NCBI RefSeq assembly: GCF_023476645.1
Contig: NZ_JAMCOJ010000001.1
Span: 496,001-560,000, forward strand
Direction: 5' to 3'
DNA: 64,000 nt
From: Cellulophaga sp. 20_2_10
Lineage (GTDB): Bacteria > Bacteroidota > Bacteroidia > Flavobacteriales > Flavobacteriaceae
In this document: in pieces, positions 35,879 to 45,286 of the stretch
Numbering within the stretch: position 1 is the stretch's first letter
How the letters are laid out: each line of letters opens with the position of its first letter
The notes under the pieces: generated by a model
The model's input: the letters and a program-made list of their open reading frames with translations, nothing else
What the model was told of the DNA's origin: nothing
The model's database searches: none
Made by a program: the position numbers and the translations under genes

Positions 35879-36883
35879 ATGCTTAAAATTGCAGTTGTTA
35901 TTTTAAATTGGAATGGCGTTAAACTCCTTGAGCGCTTTTTACCTTCTGTTTTAGAATACTCTAACAATCATAAAATATATGTTGCAGATAACGCGTCTAC
36001 AGATAGCTCTATAACATTTATTAAAGAGAATTACCCAAGTATAGGCATTGTAGAAAACACTGTAAATGGTGGTTATGCTAAAGGCTACAACGATGCTTTA
36101 CAACATATTGATGCAGATATTTTTTGTTTACTTAATTCTGACGTGGAGGTTACACCAAATTGGCTCTGTCCTATTGCTGAACATTTTACAAAAAATATAG
36201 ATACCGTAATTATACAACCTAAAATATTAGATCTAAAAAAGAAAACACATTTTGAATATGCTGGTGCAGGTGGTGGTTTTTTAGATAGTTTTGGATATCC
36301 TTTTTGTAGAGGTAGAATTTTTGATACACTAGAAGAAGATAAAGGGCAATATGATGATACAACTCCAATTTTCTGGGCTAGTGGTGCTTGCTTTTTTATT
36401 CGTAAATCTACCTTTACTGCTTTAGGTGGCTTTGACGAAGATTATTTTGCTCATCAAGAAGAAATAGATTTATGTTGGCGTGCACAAAATACCGGGCTAC
36501 AAGTTATGTACGTAGGCACATCTACAGTGTATCATTTAGGTGGATCCACACTAAGCGAAATGAATCCAAAAAAGACATTTTTAAACTTTAGAAATTCACT
36601 CTTTAGTATCATAAAAAATATACCAATACAAAAGGCCATTTTAATAGTTCTGGCAAGGTTGTTGTTGGATGGTATAGCAGGTATTCGTTTCTTGACACAA
36701 TTACGGTTTTCGCATTTTTTGGCTATCATAAAAGCGCACTTTAGTTTTTACTGGAATATTCCCAAAACATTAAAAAAGAGAGATTTAAAAGTGAAATATA
36801 AAAAATATCACAAAATTAAGTCCATTGTATGGTCTTATTTCGTAAATGGAAGTAAAGAGTTTAACAATTTAGTAAAAGATTAA
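35879..36883 (+). CDS. Glycosyltransferase family 2 (rhamnosyltransferase-like)
   Basis: 334 aa. GT-A fold: IAVVILNWNGVKLLERFLPS at the N-terminus, nucleotide-sugar residues YVADNAST, DxD-like LLNSDVEV, and the acceptor-side motif GGFDEDYFAHQEEIDLCWRA. A hydrophobic segment near 250-275 may tether it to the inner membrane. The pattern resembles dTDP-rhamnose transferases of cell-surface polysaccharide pathways. No polysaccharide cluster surrounds it, so the product is unknown. Confidence 0.88.
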   Translation: MLKIAVVILNWNGVKLLERFLPSVLEYSNNHKIYVADNASTDSSITFIKENYPSIGIVENTVNGGYAKGYNDALQHIDADIFCLLNSDVEVTPNWLCPIAEHFTKNIDTVIIQPKILDLKKKTHFEYAGAGGGFLDSFGYPFCRGRIFDTLEEDKGQYDDTTPIFWASGACFFIRKSTFTALGGFDEDYFAHQEEIDLCWRAQNTGLQVMYVGTSTVYHLGGSTLSEMNPKKTFLNFRNSLFSIIKNIPIQKAILIVLARLLLDGIAGIRFLTQLRFSHFLAIIKAHFSFYWNIPKTLKKRDLKVKYKKYHKIKSIVWSYFVNGSKEFNNLVKD

Positions 36884-36918
36884 CTAAATTGTAGTACCGA
36901 TAGATAGAACATTTTATA

Positions 36919-36926
36919 TAATTTTG
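36919..36926 (+). promoter_or_regulatory. -7 box of the OmpA-like lipoprotein gene
   Basis: TAATTTTG is an exact TAnnTTTG. The TTG at 36924 that would open the longest frame is the end of this box, so the ATG at 36951 is taken as the start. Confidence 0.55.
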
Positions 36927-36950
36927 AACCAATTAACAATTAATAGTAAT

Positions 36951-37808
36951 ATGAATATGAAAAAGATTTTTTTAGGCGTTTTAGGAGCTACAATATTATT
37001 ATCTTCTTGCGTATCGCAAAAGAAATATGCGGAGTTAGAAACAAAAAATAAAGAAACTGAAGATTTATTAAATTCAGCTACAGTAAAATTAAACAGCTGT
37101 ATTGAAGAAAAGGCAACAGCTACTGCTCGATTAAGAACTTTAGAAGATCAAAACGATTTTCTTAAAGCTAACAATCAGGTATTAGTAGATAATATGGGTA
37201 ACTTAACAGACTTGTCTGCTAAAGGAGCTCAAAATTTAGAAAAATCTTTAGAAAGTTTACAAGAAAAAGATTTAACTATCCGTAAATTAAATGATGCTAT
37301 TACACGTAGAGACTCTGTAAACCTTTCTTTGGTACAAAGTTTAAAAGGTGTTCTTGGAAACTTGGATGACGAGGATATTCAAATTAGCGTAGAAAAAGGT
37401 GTGGTTTTTGTATCTATATCTGATAAATTATTATTTAGCAGCGGTAGCTATAACGTAGCAACACGTGCTAAAGAAGTATTAGGTAAAGTTGCACAAGTTG
37501 TAAACAACAAGCCAGATTTTGAATTTATGGTTGAAGGGCATACTGATGCTGTATCTTACAGAAAAGGTGTTTTATTAGACAACTGGGATTTAAGTGTTAA
37601 GCGTGCTACTTCTGTAGTTCGTCTTTTACAAACTGAATATGGCGTAGATCCTAAGCGTATGACTGCTGCTGGTAGATCTCAATATGTACCAGTATCTTCT
37701 ACAGATAAAGCTAAAAACAGAAGAACAAGAATTGTAGTTCTTCCTAAAATTGATCAATTCTATAGTATGATCGAAGAAGGAATGAAAGATCCTGCAATTA
37801 ACAAATAG
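36951..37808 (+). CDS. OmpA-family lipoprotein with coiled coil
   Basis: 285 aa from the ATG at 36951; the ATG two codons later (MKKIFLGVLG) is equally good. Lipoprotein cysteine in LLSSC. A coiled coil at about 30-130 is followed by an OmpA C-terminal domain: LLFSSGSYNV, the peptidoglycan-contact region VEGHTDAVSY, and the NRRTRIVV closing strand. It should tether the outer membrane to peptidoglycan. A strong terminator follows. It has a degenerate paralogue at 47627. Confidence 0.92.
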   Translation: MNMKKIFLGVLGATILLSSCVSQKKYAELETKNKETEDLLNSATVKLNSCIEEKATATARLRTLEDQNDFLKANNQVLVDNMGNLTDLSAKGAQNLEKSLESLQEKDLTIRKLNDAITRRDSVNLSLVQSLKGVLGNLDDEDIQISVEKGVVFVSISDKLLFSSGSYNVATRAKEVLGKVAQVVNNKPDFEFMVEGHTDAVSYRKGVLLDNWDLSVKRATSVVRLLQTEYGVDPKRMTAAGRSQYVPVSSTDKAKNRRTRIVVLPKIDQFYSMIEEGMKDPAINK

Positions 37809-37831
37809 TAATACAGTTTATTACAAAAAGA

Positions 37832-37861
37832 AAAGCCTCGCATTTTGCGAGGCTTTTTTTA
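37832..37861 (+). terminator. Terminator after the OmpA-like gene
   Basis: AAAGCCTCGC pairs with GCGAGGCTTT around a short A/T loop, with a run of seven T after it. It lies between two convergent genes. Confidence 0.88.
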
Positions 37862-37884
37862 TTACTAATATTTTAATTATAAAA

Positions 37885-38505
37885 TTAAAATATATCTATA
37901 TCTCCTTTACCTTCTCTAATAATTTCTGGTTCACCATTTGACAAATCTACAACCGTAGACGCTGTATTATCACCGTAACCACCATCTATTACAATGTCTA
38001 CTAGGTTATCCCATTTTTCATAAATTAGTTCGGGATCTGTAGTGTATTCTAATAGCTCATCTTCATCTCTAATAGATGTTGATACAATTGGGTTACCAAG
38101 TACCTTAACCAATGCATTTGCAATAGAATTATCTGGTACACGTATACCTACTGTTTTTTTCTTTTTAAAATCTTTTGGCAAATTATTATTACCAGGAAGT
38201 ATAAATGTATAAGGCCCAGGCAATGCTCTTTTTAAAATTTTAAACGTGGCTGTATCTATCTGTTTTACATATTCAGACAAGTTACTCAAGTCTGCACAAA
38301 TAAAAGAAAAGTTTGCTTTAGCTAACTTTACTCCTTTAATACGTGCAATTTTCTCTAAGGCTTTTGTATTTGTAATATCACACCCAAGTCCATAAACTGT
38401 ATCTGTTGGGTATATTATTAAGCCTCCTTTTTTTAGAACATCTACAACCTTTTTAATTGCTGCAGGGTTTGGATTGTCTGAATATATTTTAATAAACTGA
38501 GCCAT
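37885..38505 (-). CDS. L-threonylcarbamoyladenylate synthase (Sua5/YrdC/TsaC family)
   Basis: 206 aa. The family motif KKGGLIIYPTDTVYGLGCD and the SxR loop (STSIRDED) are present. The enzyme makes threonylcarbamoyl-AMP from threonine, bicarbonate and ATP, the first step of t6A37 modification of ANN-decoding tRNAs. The length fits the single-domain YrdC form without the C-terminal Sua5 domain. Convergent with the OmpA-like gene. Confidence 0.9.
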   Translation of the reverse strand: MAQFIKIYSDNPNPAAIKKVVDVLKKGGLIIYPTDTVYGLGCDITNTKALEKIARIKGVKLAKANFSFICADLSNLSEYVKQIDTATFKILKRALPGPYTFILPGNNNLPKDFKKKKTVGIRVPDNSIANALVKVLGNPIVSTSIRDEDELLEYTTDPELIYEKWDNLVDIVIDGGYGDNTASTVVDLSNGEPEIIREGKGDIDIF

Positions 38506-38586
38506 AACTTTTTGTTTTTAAAACTAATAACAGTAATTTTTTACTGCCTAAATTAGTCTCGCCACACTGCAAAAACTTACATAGAC

Positions 38587-39189
38587 CTAATCTCTATCTA
38601 TCTGATAAATAATATGATCTTTATACAAGTCTTTTAATTCCTCTACAGTATAACCGTATTGTTCTTTAGTATAGTTTTTAGCAAGGTTTATTTCGCTAAT
38701 TCCTGATTTTTTATCTGTATAATATTCGTTATCCATAATGTAAATACTATCAGAAATTGATGCTATTTTCATTGTAGAATAATTACTATCTTCTGTTTTA
38801 TACCTGTACACATCATTAACCTGTGGCTCACTAATATAGTCCTCGGTATTTTTTCCATCTAAAAAAGAAGAAAAGCTAAAACCTGCTATTAAAAGTCCTA
38901 TTATAAATAAAGCTGAAAAATGTTTTATTGGTGTTTTAGCTTCTCCTTTTACATTTTTGTATTCTAACTTTAAGTTATGATCCATTTGTCTTGGTTCAAA
39001 AACGGTATTACAATTAGTACATACCGCAGCACCTGTTTTACCTATTGGAAAAATAGGAATCCAATATAAATGGGCATACTTACCGTATACTTCTACATTA
39101 AATTTAGAAGTTTCTTTGCAATTACTACAAGGTATTTGTCTTGTTAATTTGGATTTTAAATGTGATGAATTAGATCCGTAAAAAATCAT
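38587..39189 (-). CDS. Zinc-ribbon membrane protein, unknown function, 200 aa
   Basis: An N-terminal zinc ribbon is visible as CSNC (about 21-24) and CTNC (about 57-60). A single membrane helix, FSALFIIGLLIAGFSF, follows at about 90-105, then a polar C-terminal domain of about 90 residues rich in Y, D and S. The topology suggests a cytoplasmic ribbon and a periplasmic tail. I do not recognise the family. It stands between uvrD and the tRNA-modification gene; a weak hairpin (CAGTAA/TTACTG at 38528-38543) may end the transcript. Confidence 0.7.
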   Translation of the reverse strand: MIFYGSNSSHLKSKLTRQIPCSNCKETSKFNVEVYGKYAHLYWIPIFPIGKTGAAVCTNCNTVFEPRQMDHNLKLEYKNVKGEAKTPIKHFSALFIIGLLIAGFSFSSFLDGKNTEDYISEPQVNDVYRYKTEDSNYSTMKIASISDSIYIMDNEYYTDKKSGISEINLAKNYTKEQYGYTVEELKDLYKDHIIYQIDRD

Positions 39190-39267
39190 AGAGGTTGGTT
39201 TTATTGTTATTATTCATTTTAAATATAATACAAATAAAGCTATTTAATAGGAAAATTACATCCCTGT

Positions 39268-41589
39268 TTACAGTACTTCTAATTTAGCAAAGCGTAGTAA
39301 TAGTTTTTTAATATCTCCTTTATCAAACTTTATTTCAGCTTTTTTATCGTTTCCAACACCATCAATTTTAATAATAACACCTCTACCAAATCTAGAATGA
39401 TTAACAGCAGCACCTTCTATTAAGCTTGGATCTAAATCCGAATTATTACTTACTGGATTTGCTAACTCTGGTCTTAATTTTCTTAGTTTACGTAATTGGT
39501 TTTCATTTGGTTTTACAGTAGTTGGTGCAATACCAGAGACTGGTTTAATTTGTCTTAATCTACTTTTATCTACCTCGCCAAAAATATTTTTATCAATTAA
39601 AGATTTGTATTTGTAGCTACTAACCGGAGTTAAGTTTTCTATATATTTTTCATCTATTTCCTCGATAAATCTACTTGGTTCTGCATCTACTAATTTACCC
39701 CAACGGTACCTACTTTCTGTATACGTTAAATATGCTTGTTTTTCTGCTCTTGTTAAGGCTACATAAAACAACCTACGCTCTTCTTCTAGTTCTGTACGGG
39801 TACTCATACTCATAGCAGACGGGAACAAATCTTCTTCCATACCAACTATAAATACGTGCGGAAACTCCAAACCTTTTGCCATATGTATAGTCATAAGCGC
39901 AACACGGTCATCATCTCCTTTATCATTATCTAAATCTGTAGCAAGAGCCACATCTTCTAAAAACTCTGCAATATTACCTGTTGCATCAGCTAATTCCATT
40001 TGGCCTTCAACAAAGTCTTTTATACCGTTTAAAAGTTCTTCTATGTTCTCCATTTTGGCAATACCTTCTGGCGTACCGTCTTTTTTAAACTCTAAAAGAA
40101 TTCCTGTTTTTTTAGCAACATGTTCAGATAAAGAAAAGGCATCTGCCCCTTTGTTCATAATCTGAAAACTTTTTATCATATTAACAAACTCAGATAATCT
40201 ACGTTTGGTTCCTGAATTTATTTTTAGATCAATCTTATCTATATTCTCCATAACCTCGAAAATAGAACGACCGTAATGGTTTGCTGTAACCATTAACTTA
40301 TCTATAGTTGTTTGTCCTATTCCACGACCAGGAAAGTTAATAATACGTTTTAAAGCCTCTTCATCTTTTGGGTTAATTACCAAACGTAAGTAAGCCAAAA
40401 CATCTTTAATTTCTTTACGCTGGTAAAAAGACAAACCACCATAAATTCTATACGGAATATCTCTTTTTCGTAAGGCATCTTCTATAGCTCTAGATTGTGA
40501 GTTTGTACGGTAAAGTACAGCAAATTCACCGTTGTGCAAGTGCTCATTCATTCTTGTATCAAAAATAGTACTAGAAACAAATCTGCCCTCTTCCGCATCT
40601 GTTATACTACGGTGCACTTTAATTAATGGTCCGTCTTCATTAGATGTCCAAACTACCTTTTCTAACTGATTTTTATTTTTCTCTATAATAGAATTTGCTG
40701 CATTTACAATATTACCTGTAGAACGGTAATTTTGCTCTAGTCTGTACATTGCAACATTATCATAATCTTTCTGAAAGTTAAGAATGTTACTAATATTTGC
40801 TCCTCTAAAAGAATAAATACTCTGTGCATCATCTCCTACCACACAAATATTTTGGAATTTGTCTGACAACGCTTTTACAATAAGGTATTGCGAGTGGTTT
40901 GTATCTTGGTACTCATCTACCATTATGTAATGAAATCTATTCTGATACTTCTGCAAAACCTCTGGAAAAACATTTAAAAGTTCGTTGGTTTTTAATAATA
41001 AATCATCAAAATCCATTGCACCAGCTTTAAAACATCTATCTACATAATTCTTATAGATCTCACCAGTACGTGGGCGTTTTGCCATTGCATCTGCCTCTAT
41101 TAAATCTGGATTATTAAAATATGCTTTAACAGTAATTAAACTATTTTTATAAGATGATATCCTGTTTTGTATTTGCTTGTATTTATAAATATCCTTATCT
41201 AACTGCATTTCCTTAATAATAGAAGCAATTAAACGTTGAGAATCCTGAGTATCATAAATGGTAAAGTTGTTAGGGTAGCCTAATTTATCTGCCTCAAAAC
41301 GTAATAGTTTAGCAAAAATCGAGTGAAAAGTACCCATCCATAAACTCTTGGTCTCTGCACTACCAGCAATATCTGCAATACGAATTTTCATTTCTCTTGC
41401 TGCCTTGTTGGTAAACGTAAGCGATAAAATATTAAATGGGTCTACCCCTTGTTGTATTAAATATGCAATACGATATGTTAACACCCTTGTTTTACCAGAA
41501 CCTGCTCCGGCAATTACCATTAATGGTCCTTTTGTATGTAAAACAGGTGCTTTTTGAGCCTCGTTTAGTTGGGCAATAAATTCTTCCAA
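39268..41589 (-). CDS. uvrD: UvrD/PcrA-type superfamily 1 DNA helicase
   Basis: 773 aa, TTG start (no ATG nearby; the next residues EEFIAQLNEAQKAPV match the usual family start). Walker A AGAGSGKTRVL, motif II DEYQDTN, VVGDDAQSIYSFRGA, and the C-terminal Tudor-like barrel VNHSRFGRGVIIKI are intact. UvrD/PcrA unwinds DNA 3' to 5' in excision and mismatch repair and removes RecA or RNA polymerase. It is divergent from the GNAT gene at 41744. Confidence 0.93.
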   Translation of the reverse strand: MEEFIAQLNEAQKAPVLHTKGPLMVIAGAGSGKTRVLTYRIAYLIQQGVDPFNILSLTFTNKAAREMKIRIADIAGSAETKSLWMGTFHSIFAKLLRFEADKLGYPNNFTIYDTQDSQRLIASIIKEMQLDKDIYKYKQIQNRISSYKNSLITVKAYFNNPDLIEADAMAKRPRTGEIYKNYVDRCFKAGAMDFDDLLLKTNELLNVFPEVLQKYQNRFHYIMVDEYQDTNHSQYLIVKALSDKFQNICVVGDDAQSIYSFRGANISNILNFQKDYDNVAMYRLEQNYRSTGNIVNAANSIIEKNKNQLEKVVWTSNEDGPLIKVHRSITDAEEGRFVSSTIFDTRMNEHLHNGEFAVLYRTNSQSRAIEDALRKRDIPYRIYGGLSFYQRKEIKDVLAYLRLVINPKDEEALKRIINFPGRGIGQTTIDKLMVTANHYGRSIFEVMENIDKIDLKINSGTKRRLSEFVNMIKSFQIMNKGADAFSLSEHVAKKTGILLEFKKDGTPEGIAKMENIEELLNGIKDFVEGQMELADATGNIAEFLEDVALATDLDNDKGDDDRVALMTIHMAKGLEFPHVFIVGMEEDLFPSAMSMSTRTELEEERRLFYVALTRAEKQAYLTYTESRYRWGKLVDAEPSRFIEEIDEKYIENLTPVSSYKYKSLIDKNIFGEVDKSRLRQIKPVSGIAPTTVKPNENQLRKLRKLRPELANPVSNNSDLDPSLIEGAAVNHSRFGRGVIIKIDGVGNDKKAEIKFDKGDIKKLLLRFAKLEVL

Positions 41590-41743
41590 TTGATTTGTGT
41601 TATAAATTTTAGAGAAGTGTAAATTTAACCATAATTAACACCAGATAAAACAACTAGTATCAATAATTATAAACAATAAAATCTACATTCTTTTATATTT
41701 TAAATATCTTTAGAGTATACTACAATTTAAAATACTTGTTAGA

Positions 41744-42205
41744 TTGAAAAAAATTGAAATTAGAAAAGCGCAATTTGAAGATTTAGAAACATTAAAATCT
41801 TTTGAACAAGGAGTTATTTTAGCCGAACGTCCTTTTGATGAAACGCTAAAACCAGACCCAATATCTTACTATAGCATTGAGGATTTATTAAAAGATCCAA
41901 AAACAGTTGTTGCTGTTGCCACAGTTAATAATATCCTTATTGGCTCTGCATATGCAACAATTAAAGAAGCTAAAAAACATTTAAAACACGACACCTATGC
42001 CTATTTAGGTTTTATGTATGTAGACCCTAAACACCGTGGTAAAGGCGTAAATAAAAGTATTATAGATTTTTTATTTAGATGGATAAAAAAACAAAATACT
42101 AAAGAGGTTAGGCTAGATGTTTATAGTGAAAATACTGCTGCTTTACGAGCTTATGAGAAAGCCGGATTTAAAAAACATATGATAAATATGAGAATGGAAA
42201 TCTAA
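41744..42205 (+). CDS. GNAT family N-acetyltransferase
   Basis: 153 aa, TTG start; no in-frame ATG before the conserved region. The acetyl-CoA motif reads YVDPKHRGKGVNKSIIDF (motif A) and the closing segment EVRLDVYSENTAALRAYEKAGF (22 residues, motif B) is clear. Substrate unknown. It is probably transcribed with or just ahead of the M20 amidohydrolase, 48 bases downstream. Confidence 0.85.
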   Translation: MKKIEIRKAQFEDLETLKSFEQGVILAERPFDETLKPDPISYYSIEDLLKDPKTVVAVATVNNILIGSAYATIKEAKKHLKHDTYAYLGFMYVDPKHRGKGVNKSIIDFLFRWIKKQNTKEVRLDVYSENTAALRAYEKAGFKKHMINMRMEI

Positions 42206-42253
42206 TTTTTAAGATTGATAAAAAAACCAAAATAACTGACTAATTACATTATT

Positions 42254-43534
42254 ATGAAAACAAAACACAATTTTATTTTAGCACTCTTTCTTTGTGCTTC
42301 TGCCATACAAGCACAAGACTATAAGTTAGATGGCGAATATAAAAACATTGAAAAAAAGGTAATAGAATGGAGACATCATTTTCATAAAAATCCAGAACTA
42401 TCGAACAGAGAGTTTAAAACTGCAGAAAAAATAGCTGCCCATTTAAAATCATTAGGAATAGAAGTACAAACAGAAGTTGCTGTAACAGGTGTAGTTGGCA
42501 TCTTAAAAGGTAAAAAACCTGGTAAAGTAATTGCCTTAAGAGCAGATATAGATGCTTTGCCTGTAACAGAACGCAACAACTTACCTTTTAAATCTAACGT
42601 TAAAGATCAGTTTTTAGGAGTAGAAACCGGCGTAATGCACGCTTGCGGACACGATACACACACGGCTATATTAATGGGGGTGGCAGAGATTTTAGCGAAA
42701 AATAAAGATAAGATAAAAGGTACCGTAAAATTTATTTTTCAACCTGCTGAAGAAGGTGCTCCTCCAGGAGAAGAAGGTGGCGCTCCCTTAATGATTAAAG
42801 AAGGTGTTATGGAAAACCCAAAAGTAGATGCTATTTTTGGATTACATATAAATTCTGCTACTCCTGTTGGTGTAATTAAATACAAAACAGAAGGTATTAT
42901 GGCTGCCGTAGAACGTTTTGTTATACAGGTAAAAGGAAAACAAACACACGGTTCACAACCTTGGTCTGGCGTTGATCCTATTCTTATTTCTGCTAAAATT
43001 ATAGATGGTTTGCAAACCATAATAAGCAGAGAGTCTAATTTAACTGAAGAAGCAGCTGTTATTACTGTGGGTAAAATTACAAGCGGTGTACGTTTTAATA
43101 TTATTCCTGAAAGCGCAGAACTTATTGGTACTGTTAGAACGTTAAATCCGGATATGCGAGAACTTATTTTACGTAGAATGAAAGAAATGACAGAGACTAT
43201 TGCTAAAGCATATGGAGGCACAGCTACTTTAGAAGTAGAGAGTCAAACATCTATTACATACAATGATATTGCCCTAGTGAACCAAATGTTACCAACAATG
43301 CAACGTGTAGCAGGTGAAAAAAATATACAGTTAACAAAAGCTACAACTGGTGGCGAAGATTTTTCATACTTTCAAGAGGTTGTACCTGGATTCTATTTCT
43401 TTTTAGGCGGAATGACACCAGGAAATACAGAGGTTTTTCCTCACCACACACCCGATTTTAAAATTGATGACGCAGGAATGCTTTTAGGCGTAAAAACCCT
43501 AACCGAAATGAGTTTAGATTATTTAAATAAATAA
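42254..43534 (+). CDS. M20 family amidohydrolase/peptidase, exported
   Basis: 426 aa. A signal peptide ends in AIQAQ, so unlike many IAA-amino-acid-hydrolase-type proteins it acts outside the cytoplasm. Metal residues are in MHACGHDTHTA, PAEEGAPPGEEGG, LHINS and the C-terminal HHTPDF; the dimerisation lid carries KQTHGSQPWSGVD. M20D enzymes remove N-acyl groups or cleave small peptides. The substrate is not readable. Its own promoter was not found. Confidence 0.9.
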   Translation: MKTKHNFILALFLCASAIQAQDYKLDGEYKNIEKKVIEWRHHFHKNPELSNREFKTAEKIAAHLKSLGIEVQTEVAVTGVVGILKGKKPGKVIALRADIDALPVTERNNLPFKSNVKDQFLGVETGVMHACGHDTHTAILMGVAEILAKNKDKIKGTVKFIFQPAEEGAPPGEEGGAPLMIKEGVMENPKVDAIFGLHINSATPVGVIKYKTEGIMAAVERFVIQVKGKQTHGSQPWSGVDPILISAKIIDGLQTIISRESNLTEEAAVITVGKITSGVRFNIIPESAELIGTVRTLNPDMRELILRRMKEMTETIAKAYGGTATLEVESQTSITYNDIALVNQMLPTMQRVAGEKNIQLTKATTGGEDFSYFQEVVPGFYFFLGGMTPGNTEVFPHHTPDFKIDDAGMLLGVKTLTEMSLDYLNK

Positions 43535-43569
43535 CGTTAAACCTAGCAACAAATGACTTTAGATTTGAT

Positions 43570-43577
43570 TATTTTTG
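43570..43577 (+). promoter_or_regulatory. -7 box of the glutamate-synthase-like gene
   Basis: TATTTTTG is an exact TAnnTTTG, 61 bases before the ATG at 43639. Confidence 0.45.
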
Positions 43578-43638
43578 CAGCTCAATTACAAAATTATACT
43601 TGTAATAAATAGTACATTACTTAACAAATACAGATTAA

Positions 43639-45219
43639 ATGGATTCTTTTTTAAGTTTTTTATCTAGTATCTCTTGGTGGATATGGGTATTAATTGGACT
43701 AGCATTGGTTGCTATTCGTGATATTTTCTTTCAGAAAAAACATACTATTTCTCATAACTTTCCAATTGTTGGGCATATACGTTATATGTTAGAGAGCATT
43801 GGTCCAGAAATGAGACAGTATTTTGTTGCCAACAACAGAGAAGAATTGCCTTTTAACCGTATAGAACGTGGTTGGATTTATGCTTCTGCTAAAAGCGAGA
43901 ATAACTACGAAGGTTTTGGTACAGACAGAGATGTATATGCGCACCAGCACATTTTTGTTAAGAACCAAATGATGGCGTATAAGATTGCAGATAATCACCC
44001 TAATACTATAGACAAAACATTTTTACCTTGTGCTAAAGTTATAGGTGCTTACAATCAACGTAAGAAACCATTTAGACCAGCTTCTGCAATAAATGTATCT
44101 GCAATGAGCTTTGGTTCTTTATCTGCAGCTGCTGTAGAAGCAATGAATAAAGGTGTACTAAAAAGTGGTGCATACCATAACACTGGTGAGGGTGGTTTAT
44201 CTCCGTACCATAAACAAGGTGGTGATGTAGTTTTTCATTTTGGAACAGGCTATTTTGGTGTTCGTTCTGAAGATGGAAACTTATCAATGGAAAAACTTAT
44301 AACTTTAGTAGAAAATAACCCGTGCATTAAAGCCATTGAAATAAAATTATCTCAAGGTGCTAAACCAGGAAAAGGTGGTGTTTTACCTGGAGCTAAAATT
44401 ACGGCTGAATTGGCTGAAATTAGAGGAGTTAAAATTGGTGAAGATGTTTTATCTCCTGCTACACATAAGGCATTTAATACAGTACCTGAGTTATTAGCCT
44501 TAATTGAAAAAATTGCTAACGAAACTGGTCTGCCTGTAGGTATAAAAGGTGCCATTGGTAAATTAGACCAATGGGAAGAACTTGCAGATTTAATGGTTAA
44601 AACGGGTAAAGGACCAGATTTTATTACAGTAGATGGTGGTGAAGGTGGTACCGGTGCTGCGCCCCCAAGTTTTGCAGATCACGTGTCTTTACCATGGGTT
44701 TATGGTTTTTCTAGCTTATACAAGTTGTTTTTAGAAAAAAAGCTTACAGAAAGAATTGTTTTTATTGGTAGCGGAAAATTAGGGTTTCCTGCTAAAGGAG
44801 CAATGGCATTTGCTATGGGTGTAGATTGTATTAACGTGGCTCGTGAAGCCATGATGAGTATTGGATGTATACAAGCACAAGCTTGCCATACAAACACTTG
44901 CCCTGCAGGTATTGCTACACAAAACAAATGGTTACAAAACGGAATTAATGTGACTTTAAAATCGGACCGCTTAGCGCAGTATTTTAAAAGCTTTAGAAAA
45001 GAACTAATAGAGATTACACACGCATCTGGTTACGAGCATCCTTGCCAATATACTATGGATGATATACAAGTAAACCTAGATGATAATGAATTAAACAGAA
45101 GTTTGGCTTTTACTTACGGTTACAACAAAGCAAAAGTTCCTTTTAATGGTATGCAAGAATTATATGATTGCCAGCATTTGGGAGGAAAAGAATATATGAA
45201 AAACGAGCCTAAAAAATAG
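43639..45219 (+). CDS. FMN-binding glutamate-synthase-family protein, membrane-anchored
   Basis: 526 aa. An N-terminal hydrophobic helix (about 8-25) anchors it. The barrel domain carries the FMN and Fe-S features of the GltB central domain: MSFGSLSAAAVEAMNKG, GEGGLSPYHKQGGD, DGGEGGTGAAPPSF and the Cys-rich CIQAQACHTNTCPAG that binds a 3Fe-4S cluster. The glutaminase domain is absent, so this is the stand-alone glutamate-synthase-like oxidoreductase, whose reaction in vivo is uncertain. The 5' arm of a terminator lies in its last codons. Confidence 0.88.
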   Translation: MDSFLSFLSSISWWIWVLIGLALVAIRDIFFQKKHTISHNFPIVGHIRYMLESIGPEMRQYFVANNREELPFNRIERGWIYASAKSENNYEGFGTDRDVYAHQHIFVKNQMMAYKIADNHPNTIDKTFLPCAKVIGAYNQRKKPFRPASAINVSAMSFGSLSAAAVEAMNKGVLKSGAYHNTGEGGLSPYHKQGGDVVFHFGTGYFGVRSEDGNLSMEKLITLVENNPCIKAIEIKLSQGAKPGKGGVLPGAKITAELAEIRGVKIGEDVLSPATHKAFNTVPELLALIEKIANETGLPVGIKGAIGKLDQWEELADLMVKTGKGPDFITVDGGEGGTGAAPPSFADHVSLPWVYGFSSLYKLFLEKKLTERIVFIGSGKLGFPAKGAMAFAMGVDCINVAREAMMSIGCIQAQACHTNTCPAGIATQNKWLQNGINVTLKSDRLAQYFKSFRKELIEITHASGYEHPCQYTMDDIQVNLDDNELNRSLAFTYGYNKAKVPFNGMQELYDCQHLGGKEYMKNEPKK

Positions 45220-45229
45220 ACTCGTTTTT
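45199..45229 (+). terminator. Terminator of the glutamate-synthase-like gene, 5' arm inside the CDS
   Basis: AAAAACGAG (45199-45207) pairs with CTCGTTTTT (45221-45229). The 5' arm is in the last codons before the stop at 45217-45219. Confidence 0.7.
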
Positions 45230-45243
45230 ATACATTAATAATT

Positions 45244-45286
45244 AAAAAAGCACTTATTTATTGTACAAATAAAGACGTGCTTTTTT
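45244..45286 (-). terminator. Terminator of the GT39 gene, overlapping its last codons
   Basis: AAAAAAGCAC (45244-45253) pairs with GTGCTTTTTT (45277-45286), and TTATTT with AAATAA inside, making one long hairpin. On the minus strand the last ten or so codons of the GT39 gene lie within it; it may stop transcripts from both sides. Confidence 0.7.

Noticed and set aside
36924-36950. TTG start of the OmpA-like lipoprotein
   Set aside because: The TTG overlaps the -7 box TAATTTTG; the signal peptide begins at the ATGs at 36951/36957.
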